Positions 1-10,536 are shown, numbered from the stretch's first letter. The stretch is DNA of 64,000 bases from an uncultured Bacteroidales bacterium (GCA_910586395.1 CAJUFX010000001.1:453257-517256); one strand, 5' to 3'. Notes: a model not told the origin generated them from the sequence alone. Numbers and translations are program-made.

Positions 1-60
1 CCAGCCTCCCGCGGCCAATACCAAAAGAAAGACCAGGTTATTCTTGAATGACTTTCCCAT
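1..60 (-). CDS. start of a truncated exported-protein gene
   Basis: Only the first 20 codons lie in the window; the gene runs off the left edge. The minus strand reads ATG at 60 followed by MGKSFKNNLVFLLVLAAGGW, a short basic N-terminus and a hydrophobic run, as expected for a Sec signal peptide. The bases just before the ATG (aaaagct) match those before the adhesin gene that starts at 10284. It follows the adhesin gene at 134-5170 on the same strand after 73 bases, so it may be a third member of this exported set. The product cannot be named. Confidence 0.6.
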   Translation of the reverse strand, partial: MGKSFKNNLVFLLVLAAGGW

Positions 61-79
61 AGCTTTTAATTTTAAAGGC

Positions 80-113
80 AAGGCCTGCGGACCGATGCAG
101 CCCCACAGGCCTT
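80..113 (-). terminator. intercistronic hairpin, possible terminator
   Basis: AAGGCCTG at 80-87 pairs perfectly with CAGGCCTT at 106-113. On the minus strand it lies just after the stop of the adhesin gene (134) and before the next start (60). Only a weak T-rich stretch follows, so it may be a partial terminator or an RNA-stabilising hairpin. Confidence 0.45.
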
Positions 114-133
114 ATCCATATCCATAATGAAAT

Positions 134-3100
134 TTAACGGATTACATAAAGTTTATATGTATGAACGCCGGATTCGGTTTCGACCCGCACCATATACAAC
201 CCCGCGTCATAAGCCCGTACGGATATCTCCATCTCCGAGGCGTCAAGACCGTTCTGCGACCATACCGTACGGCCATCGCCCGATAAAATACGGACAGACC
301 GCAAAAGGCCGCCGTCCCGCGCGCGCAAGGTAACATGCGTCCGAGCCGGATTCGGATATAACAACGGGGCCGATGCCGCTTCCAAATCTTCGTTGCCCGT
401 CAAGAGCACTTCTATGCGGTTGGACGGTTCACTCTCGCCGCAGCCGTTGGACGTCGTGGCATAATAAATGCCGTTGGCCGTCACGGTATAACGCAAAGCC
501 GTGGCTCCCTCGATCCGCCCGGCCGTATTGTACCATTGTACCTGTGTGGCCGTCGTGGCCGCCTCCAACACCACGGTCTGCCCCTCATCCTTACGGCTGA
601 CGACCGGTGCGGCCGCCAAAGGCGTAACCGCCAGTTTCAACGTATAAACGCTGTCGCAACCGCTTTGCGTCAGATAGGTCTCGACATACGTACCGGCCTT
701 ATCGTAGGCCTTGCCGCCGAACATCACGGTTTCGCCCGCACAAATGGTCGTATCCAGCGAGAACGCGTAAACGGACGCCTTGACAAGGGTCAGCGTGACA
801 ATCGTATCGGCCGCATCGGCCACCCGTATCGTATCGGTATAAGTACCGGGCTCCGTCAACGTCCGCCGGCCGAACACATAAGATCCGTCTCCACAGAGCG
901 TAGCCGTCATCCGTTTGAAATCATAGCGCATGTCTATTTTCAGTTCACTGACTGCCAAACCGGAGCTGCCGGTTTTACCATATCCGTGCAACCGCACCAT
1001 ATACGCATCCGGATCGGTAATTTCCACAAGCGCTTTCCGCGTGGTCGGTTCGGTTGAAACCAGCGTCATATCCATAACGGACAAGCCTTCCGCCGTGTAA
1101 TCGGCACACAGTGTCAACGCCAGTTTTTCTTCCGCTTCGTCCGCCAAAGCCGCGGCCGTCAGGCTGATTTCATACACACCGGCCGACATTCGGACGCCCG
1201 GCGTATAGAGATAGTCCTCTGCAGCAGCCTCCGCCGAGGCCGGCAACGAAGCCGAAACGGTTTCATCGGCGGCCAGGGTCCAGGTCTGTCCGTCTTTGTT
1301 CGCATCCACGATATGGAAATACGGACTTTCCGCCGCCGCAAACCGCGTCTGATACGGCACGGACAAAGCCTCGTAATGGGTCGTCCGTATCGCCGCCGTA
1401 TTGTCGGATTCATCCGGATCGCCCGCCAAAACCACCGAAACGCTCACCGCATGTTCGCCCACTTGGCTTAAATCGGCCTTGGCTTGGAATGTATAGGTAT
1501 ATGTCGAGGCATTCTCCGCCAACAATAGGTTGTCTCCGCCCACCGTCACGGTTTCGGTTACCGGTTCGGCCTCGTCCACCTGAAGCGAAAGTTTCAGTTC
1601 GCCTTCCCAATCGCTGACACCGGTATTGGCCAACGTCACCGACACCTTCTCTTCTCCAAGATTGGCACGGGAGAGAATCGGTTCCACGGCCTGAACGGCC
1701 ACATTGAATTCATAGACCGGATCCACACGGAGGTCATCGATGTAAAAATGGGATTTATATTCCGAAACGCCACACAATACGATATGCCCGGAACCGGACA
1801 TTTCCGTTATATCATACGTATAGAAATTCCAACCGTTGCCATCGGAAGTGGAACCGTCTTCGGCATTCTTGTTGTTCTTGATATACGCGATCAATTTACC
1901 GTTCACGGTGTCCGGACGGTCATTGACAAAGACTTTCAACCCTTCCGGATTATCCGCATTGCCATCCCTATACATCCAAAATGACAGCGTGTACAGGACG
2001 TCCGGATTAAAACGCAGAATAGGAGACGCCAGAACCGCCACATGACCTTTGCTCAAACTAGAAGATCTATACCGCGCGGAAGCCTCGCCGGTCTTGGATT
2101 TCTCCGTCGTCCGCTCCCATTGAACGTTATCCGTACCGCCGGAAATTTTCATATAGGACCAGCAAGCCGGCGCATGGTCCATGAAATCGCTTTCAAAGCC
2201 TTCCGCCAACGGCCAAAGCGCCGGTTCACACAAGGTCTTGAACGCCACACTGTCCCACAAACTATGATCGTCTTCGCCACAGACGACACGGACACGTACG
2301 ATATAGCGGGAAGACGGTTGCAGGTTCTCCAACTTGAATTCGGTTTCCGTATGGTTCCGGCTGAAAGACCGCCATGCCGCCGGTTCGGCCGGATCCCCCT
2401 CCTCTTCAACAGGTAACGCCCGGTATTCGATTTCAAATACATCGCCCGTTCCTTCGGCCTTGAAACTGAACCCGGCCGTATGATCGGTCAGGCGTTCCGG
2501 CACCAGATCGGTAACCGCCGGACAGGAATAAGGCGTGGTCAATTCCACGGTTACCGGCTCACTGCTTTCCGTCGCACAATTGCTCACGGCCTTGACGTAA
2601 TAAACCGTATGTTGCGCCAGACCTTCTATCACGGCCTCCGTCGCCGCATCCGCCGTCGTCTTGGTCCGAGGCTCGCTTTCGTCGGCCGCCTGCCAGCTCA
2701 AGGTATAACTCTGCGGGACGCCGTTCTCCGGAGCCGTCCATGTCAGGCGGGCGAAACGGGCCGCAAGCGCCTCTTCGTCCACCGTTAAATTTACGGGCGG
2801 GAAACAGACAGGGGTATGGCGGATCTTGACGTCATACAACGCATGGTCCGAATAGATATTGCTCGAACCGATCCCTTCGAAACGGACGACCAAGGTGGAC
2901 GCATCCCCCACCTTCTCAGTCATCGGCAGGACGACGGTTTGATTGGTCGTGGACGTAAAGTTGCCCCCATCCGTATTCTTCAACTCAGTCCAGGTCGAAC
3001 CATTGTCCACACTATAGGAAACTTTAAAAAAAGTATCGGAATAATTGCCCACCTTATAGGTAAACACCAATTCCAAACGGCTTCTGTCGGCCGTCGATAA

Positions 3101-5170
3101 ATCGATGATGGGCGTGGATATATTGCTCGTACGCTGATTGACTTCATTAAAAGCCAAATATTTGACACCGTCCCGATCTGTTTTGACTTTCCAGACGCCG
3201 TTTTTGCTGTCGCGCATATCCCAGCCGGACGGAATTCCGCCTTCTTCCACCGTAAAGAAATCCTCATAGAGCGGGAATGGTTTGGGGGCGAAAGCCGTAT
3301 AGAACGTCAGAATCTCGCTGTAAAGGCTTGCATCGTCGGATGAACAATGTGCCATGGCCCGTACTTCATAGGCCGAACCGTCCGTCAAACCGGTCAGAGA
3401 CACCGTGGCCGGTTGGTCGGTCAATACCGTCCAATCCGTTGCCCCGGCTTTTTTATATTCCACGGTAAATTTATCGGCGGGAGACGTGACATGGATTTGG
3501 GCGGAAGAAGTCGTGAGATCGGAAACCGCGAGCGTAGGCGCCGCGCAACTGACGATAGAGAAATCGTCTAAACAGATATTCCACTGGTTTTTATCGGAAC
3601 AGGCCTTTACCGCTATATATATAACGTTCCCGAGCCATTCGGGTCTGTTCAGGTCGGCCGTCACGGTCAGCCAGTCGCTGCTCTTGACCGGCTTTTCCGG
3701 CACCAACACCTCGGTAAAATCGGCCGGCGCCGTACCCGTCGTCGAAAGCAGCACGCTGTACTTTTCTTCTCCGGCACCGGTTTTCAACTTAAACGACAAA
3801 GTTGCCGCTTTCGACAAATCGATGCCCGGCGAAATCAAATAGTCGTCGGCCGCCTGACTGCTGCTGTACGAATATTTGGCACAATAGGTGGAACCGATGC
3901 CGTCGGTGGCAGAAGAAGCCTGCCACGTTTTACCGTCGTTGTTGGCATCGACAATCGTCCAGCAGTCCACACGGTTATCGTTCCAGACGTTGAAATCTTC
4001 CAAATAAGGAATCGGCTGCGCCGGACAGGGCGTCGCAAAAATGAGTTCGGGCGTATAGACTTCCGCATCGTCCGGATGGCAGACCGCCTTGACACGGACG
4101 CTATACGCCGTGGCTTCCGACAAGGCCGCCGCATTCAACGTATAAGTCGCCGCCGGGAGATTTTCCACCTTCGTCCAATCCGTGGCCGTCGCCTCTTTCC
4201 ATTCAAACTGGAAGGCCGTTGCTTCGGATGTCCACGTAAACACATAATTGCCGGAACTCAGCGTATAGGCCAAGTCCGTAGGGGCCGGACAGGCATACAA
4301 CGTTTTCTTGCCATTGTAGTCGCCCGTATAATCGCTATAGGTATTCTCGTCGATATACGCTTGAATACGATAGTAATAGTTTGTATTTTCATCCAGGCCA
4401 GACCGTTCCAAAGTCGTGGCCGTCAGACCTTCGGCCACGGTTACCCAGGGTGCAGCCGCCCCGTTTTCCCCTTTGGCTTCCTGCACGCGGTATTTGACGC
4501 CGGCCGTGGATGAAGCCGTCCACGAAACCGTCAGCGACGTAGCCGTAACATCCGAAAAGGTCGGATTGCCGGGTTTCTTGACAAGCGCCATGACCCGCAC
4601 GTCGTCGATCGCGGCGGCCGGATTATAACTGACGCTACCGTCATTGATCCACGTAAAGACAATGTATTTATCGCCGGCGGACGACAAGGATATGGATACT
4701 TCTTTCCACGAACGCTGGTCGGCATAGTCCCAACGCGTTGGAACGGTTTGATCGGCGGTCGGAGCGGCATCGAGCACCGTCACGCCTAAATAATCGTAGT
4801 ATTCGTCCTCTTCATCATAGTCTGGATCCCCCTCGTACATATCCCCGACCACGCGATAACGGAATTTCAAGACGGCGCCATCGGCCGGAACCGTTACATG
4901 AAGATAGGCATGCGCCACGGAGGCCGTATTGACATAGCCGTTGGTAAGACCGCCGTCATTGGAAATATAAAGGCAATAACCGTCGTTACCGTCGGCCGCA
5001 GTCCCCCTTACCCATTGATTGACGGCCGTGCCGTTCTCAATCGTCCATCCTTCCATGCCGGACGAGAAGTCCGAAGTGAAAGGCAACGGATTCTGTGCCG
5101 AGAGTACACCCAAGACCGCAACGATGAACCATAGGCACAAACCCTTTTCCAAGTTTGCAATAGTTTTCAT
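134..5170 (-). CDS. giant secreted adhesin-like protein with fibronectin III and cleaved-adhesin modules, T9SS type A tail
   Basis: 1678 residues. A signal peptide (about 1-25, ending VLSAQ) is followed by alternating modules. Blocks that begin like PFTSDFSSGMEGWTIE (from about 28) and PIPYLEDFNVWNDNRVDCW (from about 387) resemble the cleaved-adhesin/MAM-like (choice-of-anchor J) domains of gingipain and HagA-type adhesins. Between them lie fibronectin type III domains with the usual 'APTDLAYTL...YSVRVKAVC' rhythm. Near the C-terminus an Ig-like segment (PVVSRKDEGQTVVLEA) precedes a T9SS type A sorting domain starting LLYPNPARTHVTL and ending YKLYVIR. The protein should cross the outer membrane by T9SS and be surface-attached or released. 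It is a tandem paralogue of the gene at 5302-10284. Substrate or ligand is unknown. The start at 5170 gives the signal peptide directly. Confidence 0.85.
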   Translation of the reverse strand: MKTIANLEKGLCLWFIVAVLGVLSAQNPLPFTSDFSSGMEGWTIENGTAVNQWVRGTAADGNDGYCLYISNDGGLTNGYVNTASVAHAYLHVTVPADGAVLKFRYRVVGDMYEGDPDYDEEDEYYDYLGVTVLDAAPTADQTVPTRWDYADQRSWKEVSISLSSAGDKYIVFTWINDGSVSYNPAAAIDDVRVMALVKKPGNPTFSDVTATSLTVSWTASSTAGVKYRVQEAKGENGAAAPWVTVAEGLTATTLERSGLDENTNYYYRIQAYIDENTYSDYTGDYNGKKTLYACPAPTDLAYTLSSGNYVFTWTSEATAFQFEWKEATATDWTKVENLPAATYTLNAAALSEATAYSVRVKAVCHPDDAEVYTPELIFATPCPAQPIPYLEDFNVWNDNRVDCWTIVDANNDGKTWQASSATDGIGSTYCAKYSYSSSQAADDYLISPGIDLSKAATLSFKLKTGAGEEKYSVLLSTTGTAPADFTEVLVPEKPVKSSDWLTVTADLNRPEWLGNVIYIAVKACSDKNQWNICLDDFSIVSCAAPTLAVSDLTTSSAQIHVTSPADKFTVEYKKAGATDWTVLTDQPATVSLTGLTDGSAYEVRAMAHCSSDDASLYSEILTFYTAFAPKPFPLYEDFFTVEEGGIPSGWDMRDSKNGVWKVKTDRDGVKYLAFNEVNQRTSNISTPIIDLSTADRSRLELVFTYKVGNYSDTFFKVSYSVDNGSTWTELKNTDGGNFTSTTNQTVVLPMTEKVGDASTLVVRFEGIGSSNIYSDHALYDVKIRHTPVCFPPVNLTVDEEALAARFARLTWTAPENGVPQSYTLSWQAADESEPRTKTTADAATEAVIEGLAQHTVYYVKAVSNCATESSEPVTVELTTPYSCPAVTDLVPERLTDHTAGFSFKAEGTGDVFEIEYRALPVEEEGDPAEPAAWRSFSRNHTETEFKLENLQPSSRYIVRVRVVCGEDDHSLWDSVAFKTLCEPALWPLAEGFESDFMDHAPACWSYMKISGGTDNVQWERTTEKSKTGEASARYRSSSLSKGHVAVLASPILRFNPDVLYTLSFWMYRDGNADNPEGLKVFVNDRPDTVNGKLIAYIKNNKNAEDGSTSDGNGWNFYTYDITEMSGSGHIVLCGVSEYKSHFYIDDLRVDPVYEFNVAVQAVEPILSRANLGEEKVSVTLANTGVSDWEGELKLSLQVDEAEPVTETVTVGGDNLLLAENASTYTYTFQAKADLSQVGEHAVSVSVVLAGDPDESDNTAAIRTTHYEALSVPYQTRFAAAESPYFHIVDANKDGQTWTLAADETVSASLPASAEAAAEDYLYTPGVRMSAGVYEISLTAAALADEAEEKLALTLCADYTAEGLSVMDMTLVSTEPTTRKALVEITDPDAYMVRLHGYGKTGSSGLAVSELKIDMRYDFKRMTATLCGDGSYVFGRRTLTEPGTYTDTIRVADAADTIVTLTLVKASVYAFSLDTTICAGETVMFGGKAYDKAGTYVETYLTQSGCDSVYTLKLAVTPLAAAPVVSRKDEGQTVVLEAATTATQVQWYNTAGRIEGATALRYTVTANGIYYATTSNGCGESEPSNRIEVLLTGNEDLEAASAPLLYPNPARTHVTLRARDGGLLRSVRILSGDGRTVWSQNGLDASEMEISVRAYDAGLYMVRVETESGVHTYKLYVIR

Positions 5171-5240
5171 AACTCTTTGTTTTAGTTAACGATTTATTGA
5201 CTTTACCATAAATGGATTTTGGTTCGACTTAGGCTTTACA

Positions 5241-5268
5241 GAAGCCCGGCCATGACGACCGGGCTCTT
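5241..5268 (-). terminator. hairpin between the two adhesin genes
   Basis: GAAGCCCGG and CCGGGCTCTTC form a GC-rich stem on the minus strand 33 bases after the stop of the upstream adhesin gene. No good T-run follows on that strand, so termination may be partial. Confidence 0.4.
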
Positions 5269-5301
5269 CCACAACAAAACAATAAACACACTTTCTTTTC
5301 T

Positions 5302-8300
5302 TTATCGCACGGTCGCCTTCAGGCTATACATACGGCCGTCGGACGACACGATACGCAACATATAGACGCCCGACGGCGCCCCGTCAAGCCGCACCTCCTG
5401 CTCGCCGGCACGCAGCCTCCGCCGCTGCCGCAGACGGCCGTCCACACCATATACATACAGCGTCGCGCCGTCGTAGGACGCAGGCACCTGCAACGTAAAA
5501 CGGCCGTCAGACGACGGGTTCGGATACACCGACGGCACCGGCTCATCGGCCGAAAGCCCGTCTTCCACCGCCAAGAGTTCGACCTTTATCTTGTTGGAGG
5601 CTTCACTCTCGCCGCATTCGCCTATGGCCGTCGCATGATAGACGCCGTCGAACGGTACGGTGAAACGCTTTTCTTCCGCCCCGTAAATCATCTGGTCGGC
5701 CTCATACCACTGCACCTGCGCTTCGGGCGTCTCGGCCACGAGCGTAACGGTTTTACCTTCGTCTTCGCGGCTGATGACCGGCGGTACGGGTTTCGGCAAC
5801 ACTGCCAAGGTCAACTCGCGCACCGTATCGACTTCCGCAGCCCGCACCGTATCGACATAACGGCCGGCTTCCGTCAGTTCACGCCTGCCGAACGGATAGG
5901 TCTCTCCGTTGCAGATGGTATCGGCCATAACCTTGCCTACAAGTGGATTAGGTTGCGACAAAGCCTTGATAGACAACCCATACACATTGATGCCACGGCT
6001 TGAATCGCTCTCGGCATGGATGCCCAGCATATAGATGCCGTCGCCGGCTATTTCCAACACCCCTTCGACCGTCTTTTGCGCCGTGGCGGCCGTCGTATCG
6101 GTCAGAATCGGCAAGGCGGCCTCCTTGGCCGTGAAATGGGTATAGGCCCCCAACGAAAGTCGCTCCCAATAGGAAGCCTGACGTGCCGCATAGGTGATGC
6201 GGACTGCGTACTTGCCGGCCGATAATTTTAAACCGGGGGTATAGAGATAATCGTCCAAATGTCCGCTGTTCCGGCCGTAAATCATGGCCTGCGGTTGCGC
6301 GGGCGGCAAAATCCATTCGTAATCGTCTTGATCGGCGTTTACGGTATGGATATAAGCGGCTCCGGCCGATGCCGGCGAAAAATCGGTCTCGAACGGCAAC
6401 GTCAGGGCTTCGTACGATTCGGTCGTCAGCTCGGCCGCGTTGTCGTCGGGCAGCGGGTCTTCAGCAGAGGCCAGCATCGCCTTGACGGTATAGCGTCCCT
6501 TGGCTGATAAATCCGCCTTGGCGTTAAACGTATAGGTGTAAGGTGTCTGTGAAGCCAGCGGGGCTTCGTCCGTAAACGTCAGCGTTTCGGAAACGGGGGG
6601 CAAGCCATTGACCTGGTAGGAAAGCGTCACTTCACCTATAAAATCCTTTTCGCCCGTATTGTTCAATACGACCGCTACCGTTTCCTCGCCCATATTGGCA
6701 CGGGAAGGCATGGGCACCACGGCCTGCAGTTCGAGGTTGGTCGCATAAATCTGCGTCAGGCTCAATTCATCCACATAGAACGGATGGTCCTGCTTCTCGT
6801 CGCCTTTCGCATAGAGCATCAGATAACCTTTTCCCATGTCCGTCAGGCTGTCGAATGTAAACAGTTCCCATTTGCCGTTTACGCCATCCACCAATTCTTC
6901 GGAATTGGCATCATCTTCATGATTCCGGAACGCCTTGATCAGACGGCCGCCGTCCAAAGTCGGCGCCGTATTGAACCAGATTCCCAAACTGTCGGTCTTG
7001 CCGCTTTCATAACCCTCACGACGCAAGGCGAAAGACAGACGGTAATATCGGTCGGCAGCCATATCCAGATAAGGCGATACCAGCAAGGCCGTTCCACCGG
7101 CATTGCCCGGATGACGCAAAGCCGCCCCGCCCCGATATTTGATATTGGCCACCCGTTCCCATTGAGGCACCGTCAGCCGCCCCGTCAGAGGCACATACTG
7201 CCAACCGGCCGGCGCATGTTCCGTAAATGTCGCCTCAAATCCCTCCCGCAACGGCAGGGCCGTCAGTCCGCAAGGCGTCTTGAACGCCACCGTATCCCAG
7301 AGGCTTTCATCATCGGCGGCGCAGACCACACGGGTCCGGACCAAATAACGGGTGTCGGCCTGCAAAGCGGTTACCTCGAAAGCCGGCGTACCGAATGCCG
7401 GCAGCGGCGTCCAATCGGCAGCGGCGGTTTCCTTATATTCGGCTTCGTAATTCACGATTTCGTCTTTCGTATAAGAGAAGGCCACACGCACGGATTTATC
7501 CGTCAGTTGTGTCAGATGCAGATCGGTTATCTTCGGACAGGTGTATAAGGTATGGAACGAGAGCGTGACCGGATCGCTCTCTCCTTCATCGCCGCAGACC
7601 GAGGTCATGCGGACGTGGTAGGCCGTATGGTTCGGTTGCAGGTTTTCCAACCGTTTGGCAACGGTCTCAGCCGGAAGTTCTTCGGCGGTGGCAATCTCCA
7701 AATCGGCTTCGGTTTCGGCATAAGCGAACTTATAAACAGTCGGCACAGCCTCGGCCGGGGCAAGCCAAGCCAATTCGGCCGCAGTCGCCGTCTGAGTTTC
7801 GGTTACAACATGTAAATCTGTTGGCGGCAGACAACGCGGATGCTCCTGAACGCGTACATCGTAAAGATTGACTATATCTGACGAACTGCTGTAAGTGCCT
7901 TCAAACCGAATCATTAATGTTGAGGCTTCTCCTACCAATTCTTTCAATGAAAGCGTTTTGGTATCTGTTACAACATTGGCCGCCGAACTTGCATACAACA
8001 ATGCGCCCAAAGAATTTCCATTACCCGTCAATTTTGTCCAATTAACCCCTCCGTCCACACTCAACGACACATCCAAGCGGGACGCATAAGCCTTCTGGCT
8101 ATAAGTGAATATCAGTTCCAATCGATCCTTTTCCACATTTTCTAACGATAATACCGGCAATATAAGACGACTATATCCGGAATAGACATATCCGGAATTA
8201 TATTGTTTTGGAAAGTTTAAATACCTGATGCCCTCCGATTCCGCAACCTGAAATTCAAAATTAGATTTATCATTCTGATTCCAACCAACCGGTATTTTCC

Positions 8301-10284
8301 CGACCTCCACACTCGAAAAATCCTGACTGTAGGGCAATGCCACACAGGTACCGAATGTCATGATATCCGAAAATTCCGAATCATGACCGCCGGCATAATG
8401 TGCCTGCGCCTGTACTTCGTAAGTGGTACCCGATGTCAGATCATTCAACGTCAAGGGCGAGGCCTGATTGGTCAACGTCATCCAGTCTGCCGTTCCGGAT
8501 ATGCGATAGCGCACCGTATAGGAAGCAGCATTCGGCATTAACGCAAGAGTTGCAGAGTTAGTCGTTACAGATGCACTTATTAAAGGTGCCGGATATGGAT
8601 TGACCGAAAAATCATCAATATATAAACCCGATTTATAATTAGAGGTACATTGAAATCCAATATATACTTTTTTACCAACATACTTTTCATCCAATACTAT
8701 CTTTTTCTCTTCCCAATCTGCATTAGAAAAAGTAACTGCCGGTAACAACTCCACGAAACTTTCTGGCTTGATATCGGTTTCCGAAATCCACACAACATAA
8801 GTTTCTTCATAAGATGTTGAATTGGCTTTTACCCAAAAAGATACTCCGCTTGGCACATCGATTTGCAAAGCCGGAGATATTAACCAATCGTTAGAGTTTG
8901 ATCCATAGCCAAATTTCGCACAGCCAGGACTTTGTCCATGAGTAGTATATTTATTGGTTTCCTTTCCCCATTTCTTACCGTCTCCATTCACATCAAGTAT
9001 TGTCCAACAAGATAAAGAACCATCAGTTTCCCATATATCGAAGTCTTCCGTATAGGGCAATTCCATAACCCCGCAAGGCGTTGTAAATGGAATGACCGCC
9101 GTATAGTTGGGCAAATCCGTTTCCGCGCAAACGCCGCGTACGCGCGCTTCGTAGGCGGTTGCGGGTGTCAAACCGGCCGCCGGCAACGTATAGGTCGCGG
9201 CCGTCAGCTCCGCCGTCGCCGTCCAGTCGGCGGCATTCGCCTGTCGGTATTCGAGAATATATTTAGTGACTTCGTTAGACCGCCACGTAAACACATAATC
9301 GCCGGCGGCATTGGCCTCAACGGCCAAGTCGGTCGGCGCGGGGCAGGCGTAGGGCGTCGTCGTGACGGGGGCCGTGACCCAAGGGCTGTACGAGGTTTCG
9401 GAGCGATAGCCGCGGATGCGGAAGCCATAGGCCGTATTTTCCATTAAATCACTCAGTGTGAACTGCGTGGCCGTAGATGCCGGGGCGGGCGTAACGTCTT
9501 CCCAATTGCCCGTGCCGGTCTTTTTCTGAATTTGATACGTATAGTCGTTCAAGTCCGCTATGCCTTCGCCGGCCGTCCAACCATAGGTAAGGCTGTGCGC
9601 CGTGGTCTCGCCCACCGTCAAGGCCGAAGGCGCCGGGCAGTCGTCCACCAATAAATCTACATCATCGATGGCGGCAAATACATTATAATTATTAGAGTTG
9701 TAATGATTATACCACGTAAACACCAAATATTTTTCAACGGTTTCGACAGGCGCATCAAAAGCGACAACAGCCTCTTGCCACAAGGCAGGATCATTTTTCC
9801 ATATAACAGAGTTAGCATAAGGCGTCGCATATTTTTCCGCAGCCTCAATGGTTCCGGACGTTGGGGCGGCATCCAATAAACCGACATACAGCCCCGCCTG
9901 GACATAATCACCCTGCTCATCATTATCGCCACCTACAAAATAACGGAAACTCAACAATAAGTTCTGATTGGCCGCTACCCTGACTTTAAGATAAGCATGT
10001 GAAACCGAAGTCGCTTTTTCCACACCACTGGTGGTCGGCCAATTATAAGCGAACCGACTACCGTCCAAACTGGTAAAAAGCCCTTTGCCATCCGCATTCG
10101 TGTTGGCGTCTTCGCCTATGACCCAAACGTTTTTGCCCTCGTCATTGACCAACGTCCAAGGCGTGTCGGTCGAAAAATCCGAACTGAACGGCAACGTAAC
10201 CGCCTCCTGCGCGGAAGCCACCGACGGAAATAAGCCGACCAAGGCCAGGACCGCGCTCCAAAGAATTCGCGAAATGTGTTTCAT
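5302..10284 (-). CDS. second giant secreted adhesin-like protein, T9SS type A tail
   Basis: 1660 residues from MKHISRILWSAVLALVGLF. An in-frame ATG four codons upstream (10296) is possible but would put MLKA before a normal signal peptide, so 10284 is preferred; it also has the aaaagct context seen at the start at position 60. After the signal peptide come cleaved-adhesin/MAM-like modules (for example PYTEDFDIWETDGSLSCWTI and PLREGFEATFTEHAPAGWQY) interleaved with fibronectin III repeats. An Ig-like segment (VISREDEGKTVTLVAE) and a type A sorting domain (VYPNPSSDGRFTLQVPA to YSLKATVR) end the protein. Domain order matches the neighbour at 134-5170, so the pair arose by duplication. The middle of the gene (about 7.85-10.0 kb) is more AT-rich than its ends, which hints at module exchange. 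Predicted surface adhesin; ligand unknown. Confidence 0.84.
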   Translation of the reverse strand: MKHISRILWSAVLALVGLFPSVASAQEAVTLPFSSDFSTDTPWTLVNDEGKNVWVIGEDANTNADGKGLFTSLDGSRFAYNWPTTSGVEKATSVSHAYLKVRVAANQNLLLSFRYFVGGDNDEQGDYVQAGLYVGLLDAAPTSGTIEAAEKYATPYANSVIWKNDPALWQEAVVAFDAPVETVEKYLVFTWYNHYNSNNYNVFAAIDDVDLLVDDCPAPSALTVGETTAHSLTYGWTAGEGIADLNDYTYQIQKKTGTGNWEDVTPAPASTATQFTLSDLMENTAYGFRIRGYRSETSYSPWVTAPVTTTPYACPAPTDLAVEANAAGDYVFTWRSNEVTKYILEYRQANAADWTATAELTAATYTLPAAGLTPATAYEARVRGVCAETDLPNYTAVIPFTTPCGVMELPYTEDFDIWETDGSLSCWTILDVNGDGKKWGKETNKYTTHGQSPGCAKFGYGSNSNDWLISPALQIDVPSGVSFWVKANSTSYEETYVVWISETDIKPESFVELLPAVTFSNADWEEKKIVLDEKYVGKKVYIGFQCTSNYKSGLYIDDFSVNPYPAPLISASVTTNSATLALMPNAASYTVRYRISGTADWMTLTNQASPLTLNDLTSGTTYEVQAQAHYAGGHDSEFSDIMTFGTCVALPYSQDFSSVEVGKIPVGWNQNDKSNFEFQVAESEGIRYLNFPKQYNSGYVYSGYSRLILPVLSLENVEKDRLELIFTYSQKAYASRLDVSLSVDGGVNWTKLTGNGNSLGALLYASSAANVVTDTKTLSLKELVGEASTLMIRFEGTYSSSSDIVNLYDVRVQEHPRCLPPTDLHVVTETQTATAAELAWLAPAEAVPTVYKFAYAETEADLEIATAEELPAETVAKRLENLQPNHTAYHVRMTSVCGDEGESDPVTLSFHTLYTCPKITDLHLTQLTDKSVRVAFSYTKDEIVNYEAEYKETAAADWTPLPAFGTPAFEVTALQADTRYLVRTRVVCAADDESLWDTVAFKTPCGLTALPLREGFEATFTEHAPAGWQYVPLTGRLTVPQWERVANIKYRGGAALRHPGNAGGTALLVSPYLDMAADRYYRLSFALRREGYESGKTDSLGIWFNTAPTLDGGRLIKAFRNHEDDANSEELVDGVNGKWELFTFDSLTDMGKGYLMLYAKGDEKQDHPFYVDELSLTQIYATNLELQAVVPMPSRANMGEETVAVVLNNTGEKDFIGEVTLSYQVNGLPPVSETLTFTDEAPLASQTPYTYTFNAKADLSAKGRYTVKAMLASAEDPLPDDNAAELTTESYEALTLPFETDFSPASAGAAYIHTVNADQDDYEWILPPAQPQAMIYGRNSGHLDDYLYTPGLKLSAGKYAVRITYAARQASYWERLSLGAYTHFTAKEAALPILTDTTAATAQKTVEGVLEIAGDGIYMLGIHAESDSSRGINVYGLSIKALSQPNPLVGKVMADTICNGETYPFGRRELTEAGRYVDTVRAAEVDTVRELTLAVLPKPVPPVISREDEGKTVTLVAETPEAQVQWYEADQMIYGAEEKRFTVPFDGVYHATAIGECGESEASNKIKVELLAVEDGLSADEPVPSVYPNPSSDGRFTLQVPASYDGATLYVYGVDGRLRQRRRLRAGEQEVRLDGAPSGVYMLRIVSSDGRMYSLKATVR

Positions 10285-10295
10285 AGCTTTTAACA

Positions 10296-10345
10296 TTTGA
10301 TATAACCATGGCCTCCTCCGTGGACGCCCGTTTCGTTATATCAAA
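10296..10345. repeat. 11-bp inverted repeat in the adhesin leader
   Basis: TTTGATATAAC (10296-10306) and GTTATATCAAA (10335-10345) are perfect inverted copies 28 bases apart, immediately upstream of the adhesin start at 10284. It could be an operator or a leader hairpin. From 10346 to 10500 I see only AT-rich sequence without a gene. Confidence 0.45.
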
Positions 10346-10506
10346 TATAAAAGCAAACGCGCCGGCATCGTATGTTCGCCCCTACTCCAAAACCTCAACA
10401 AACCGAAAGAACGTACACGACAAAGCCTCACAAAACAAACACAAATCACAAATTATAAATATATTAGAAAATAAAATACATTTAGCATTCAAACTTTAAA
10501 ACGTAA

Positions 10507-10536
10507 GAAGCCGGATGGTAAAAACCACCCGGCTTC
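10507..10536 (-). terminator. intrinsic terminator of the toxin-antitoxin operon
   Basis: On the minus strand GAAGCCGGGTGG pairs along 12 positions (one G-U) with CCATCCGGCTTC around a TTTTTA loop and is followed by TTACGTTTT. It lies 33 bases after the antitoxin stop. Confidence 0.75.
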
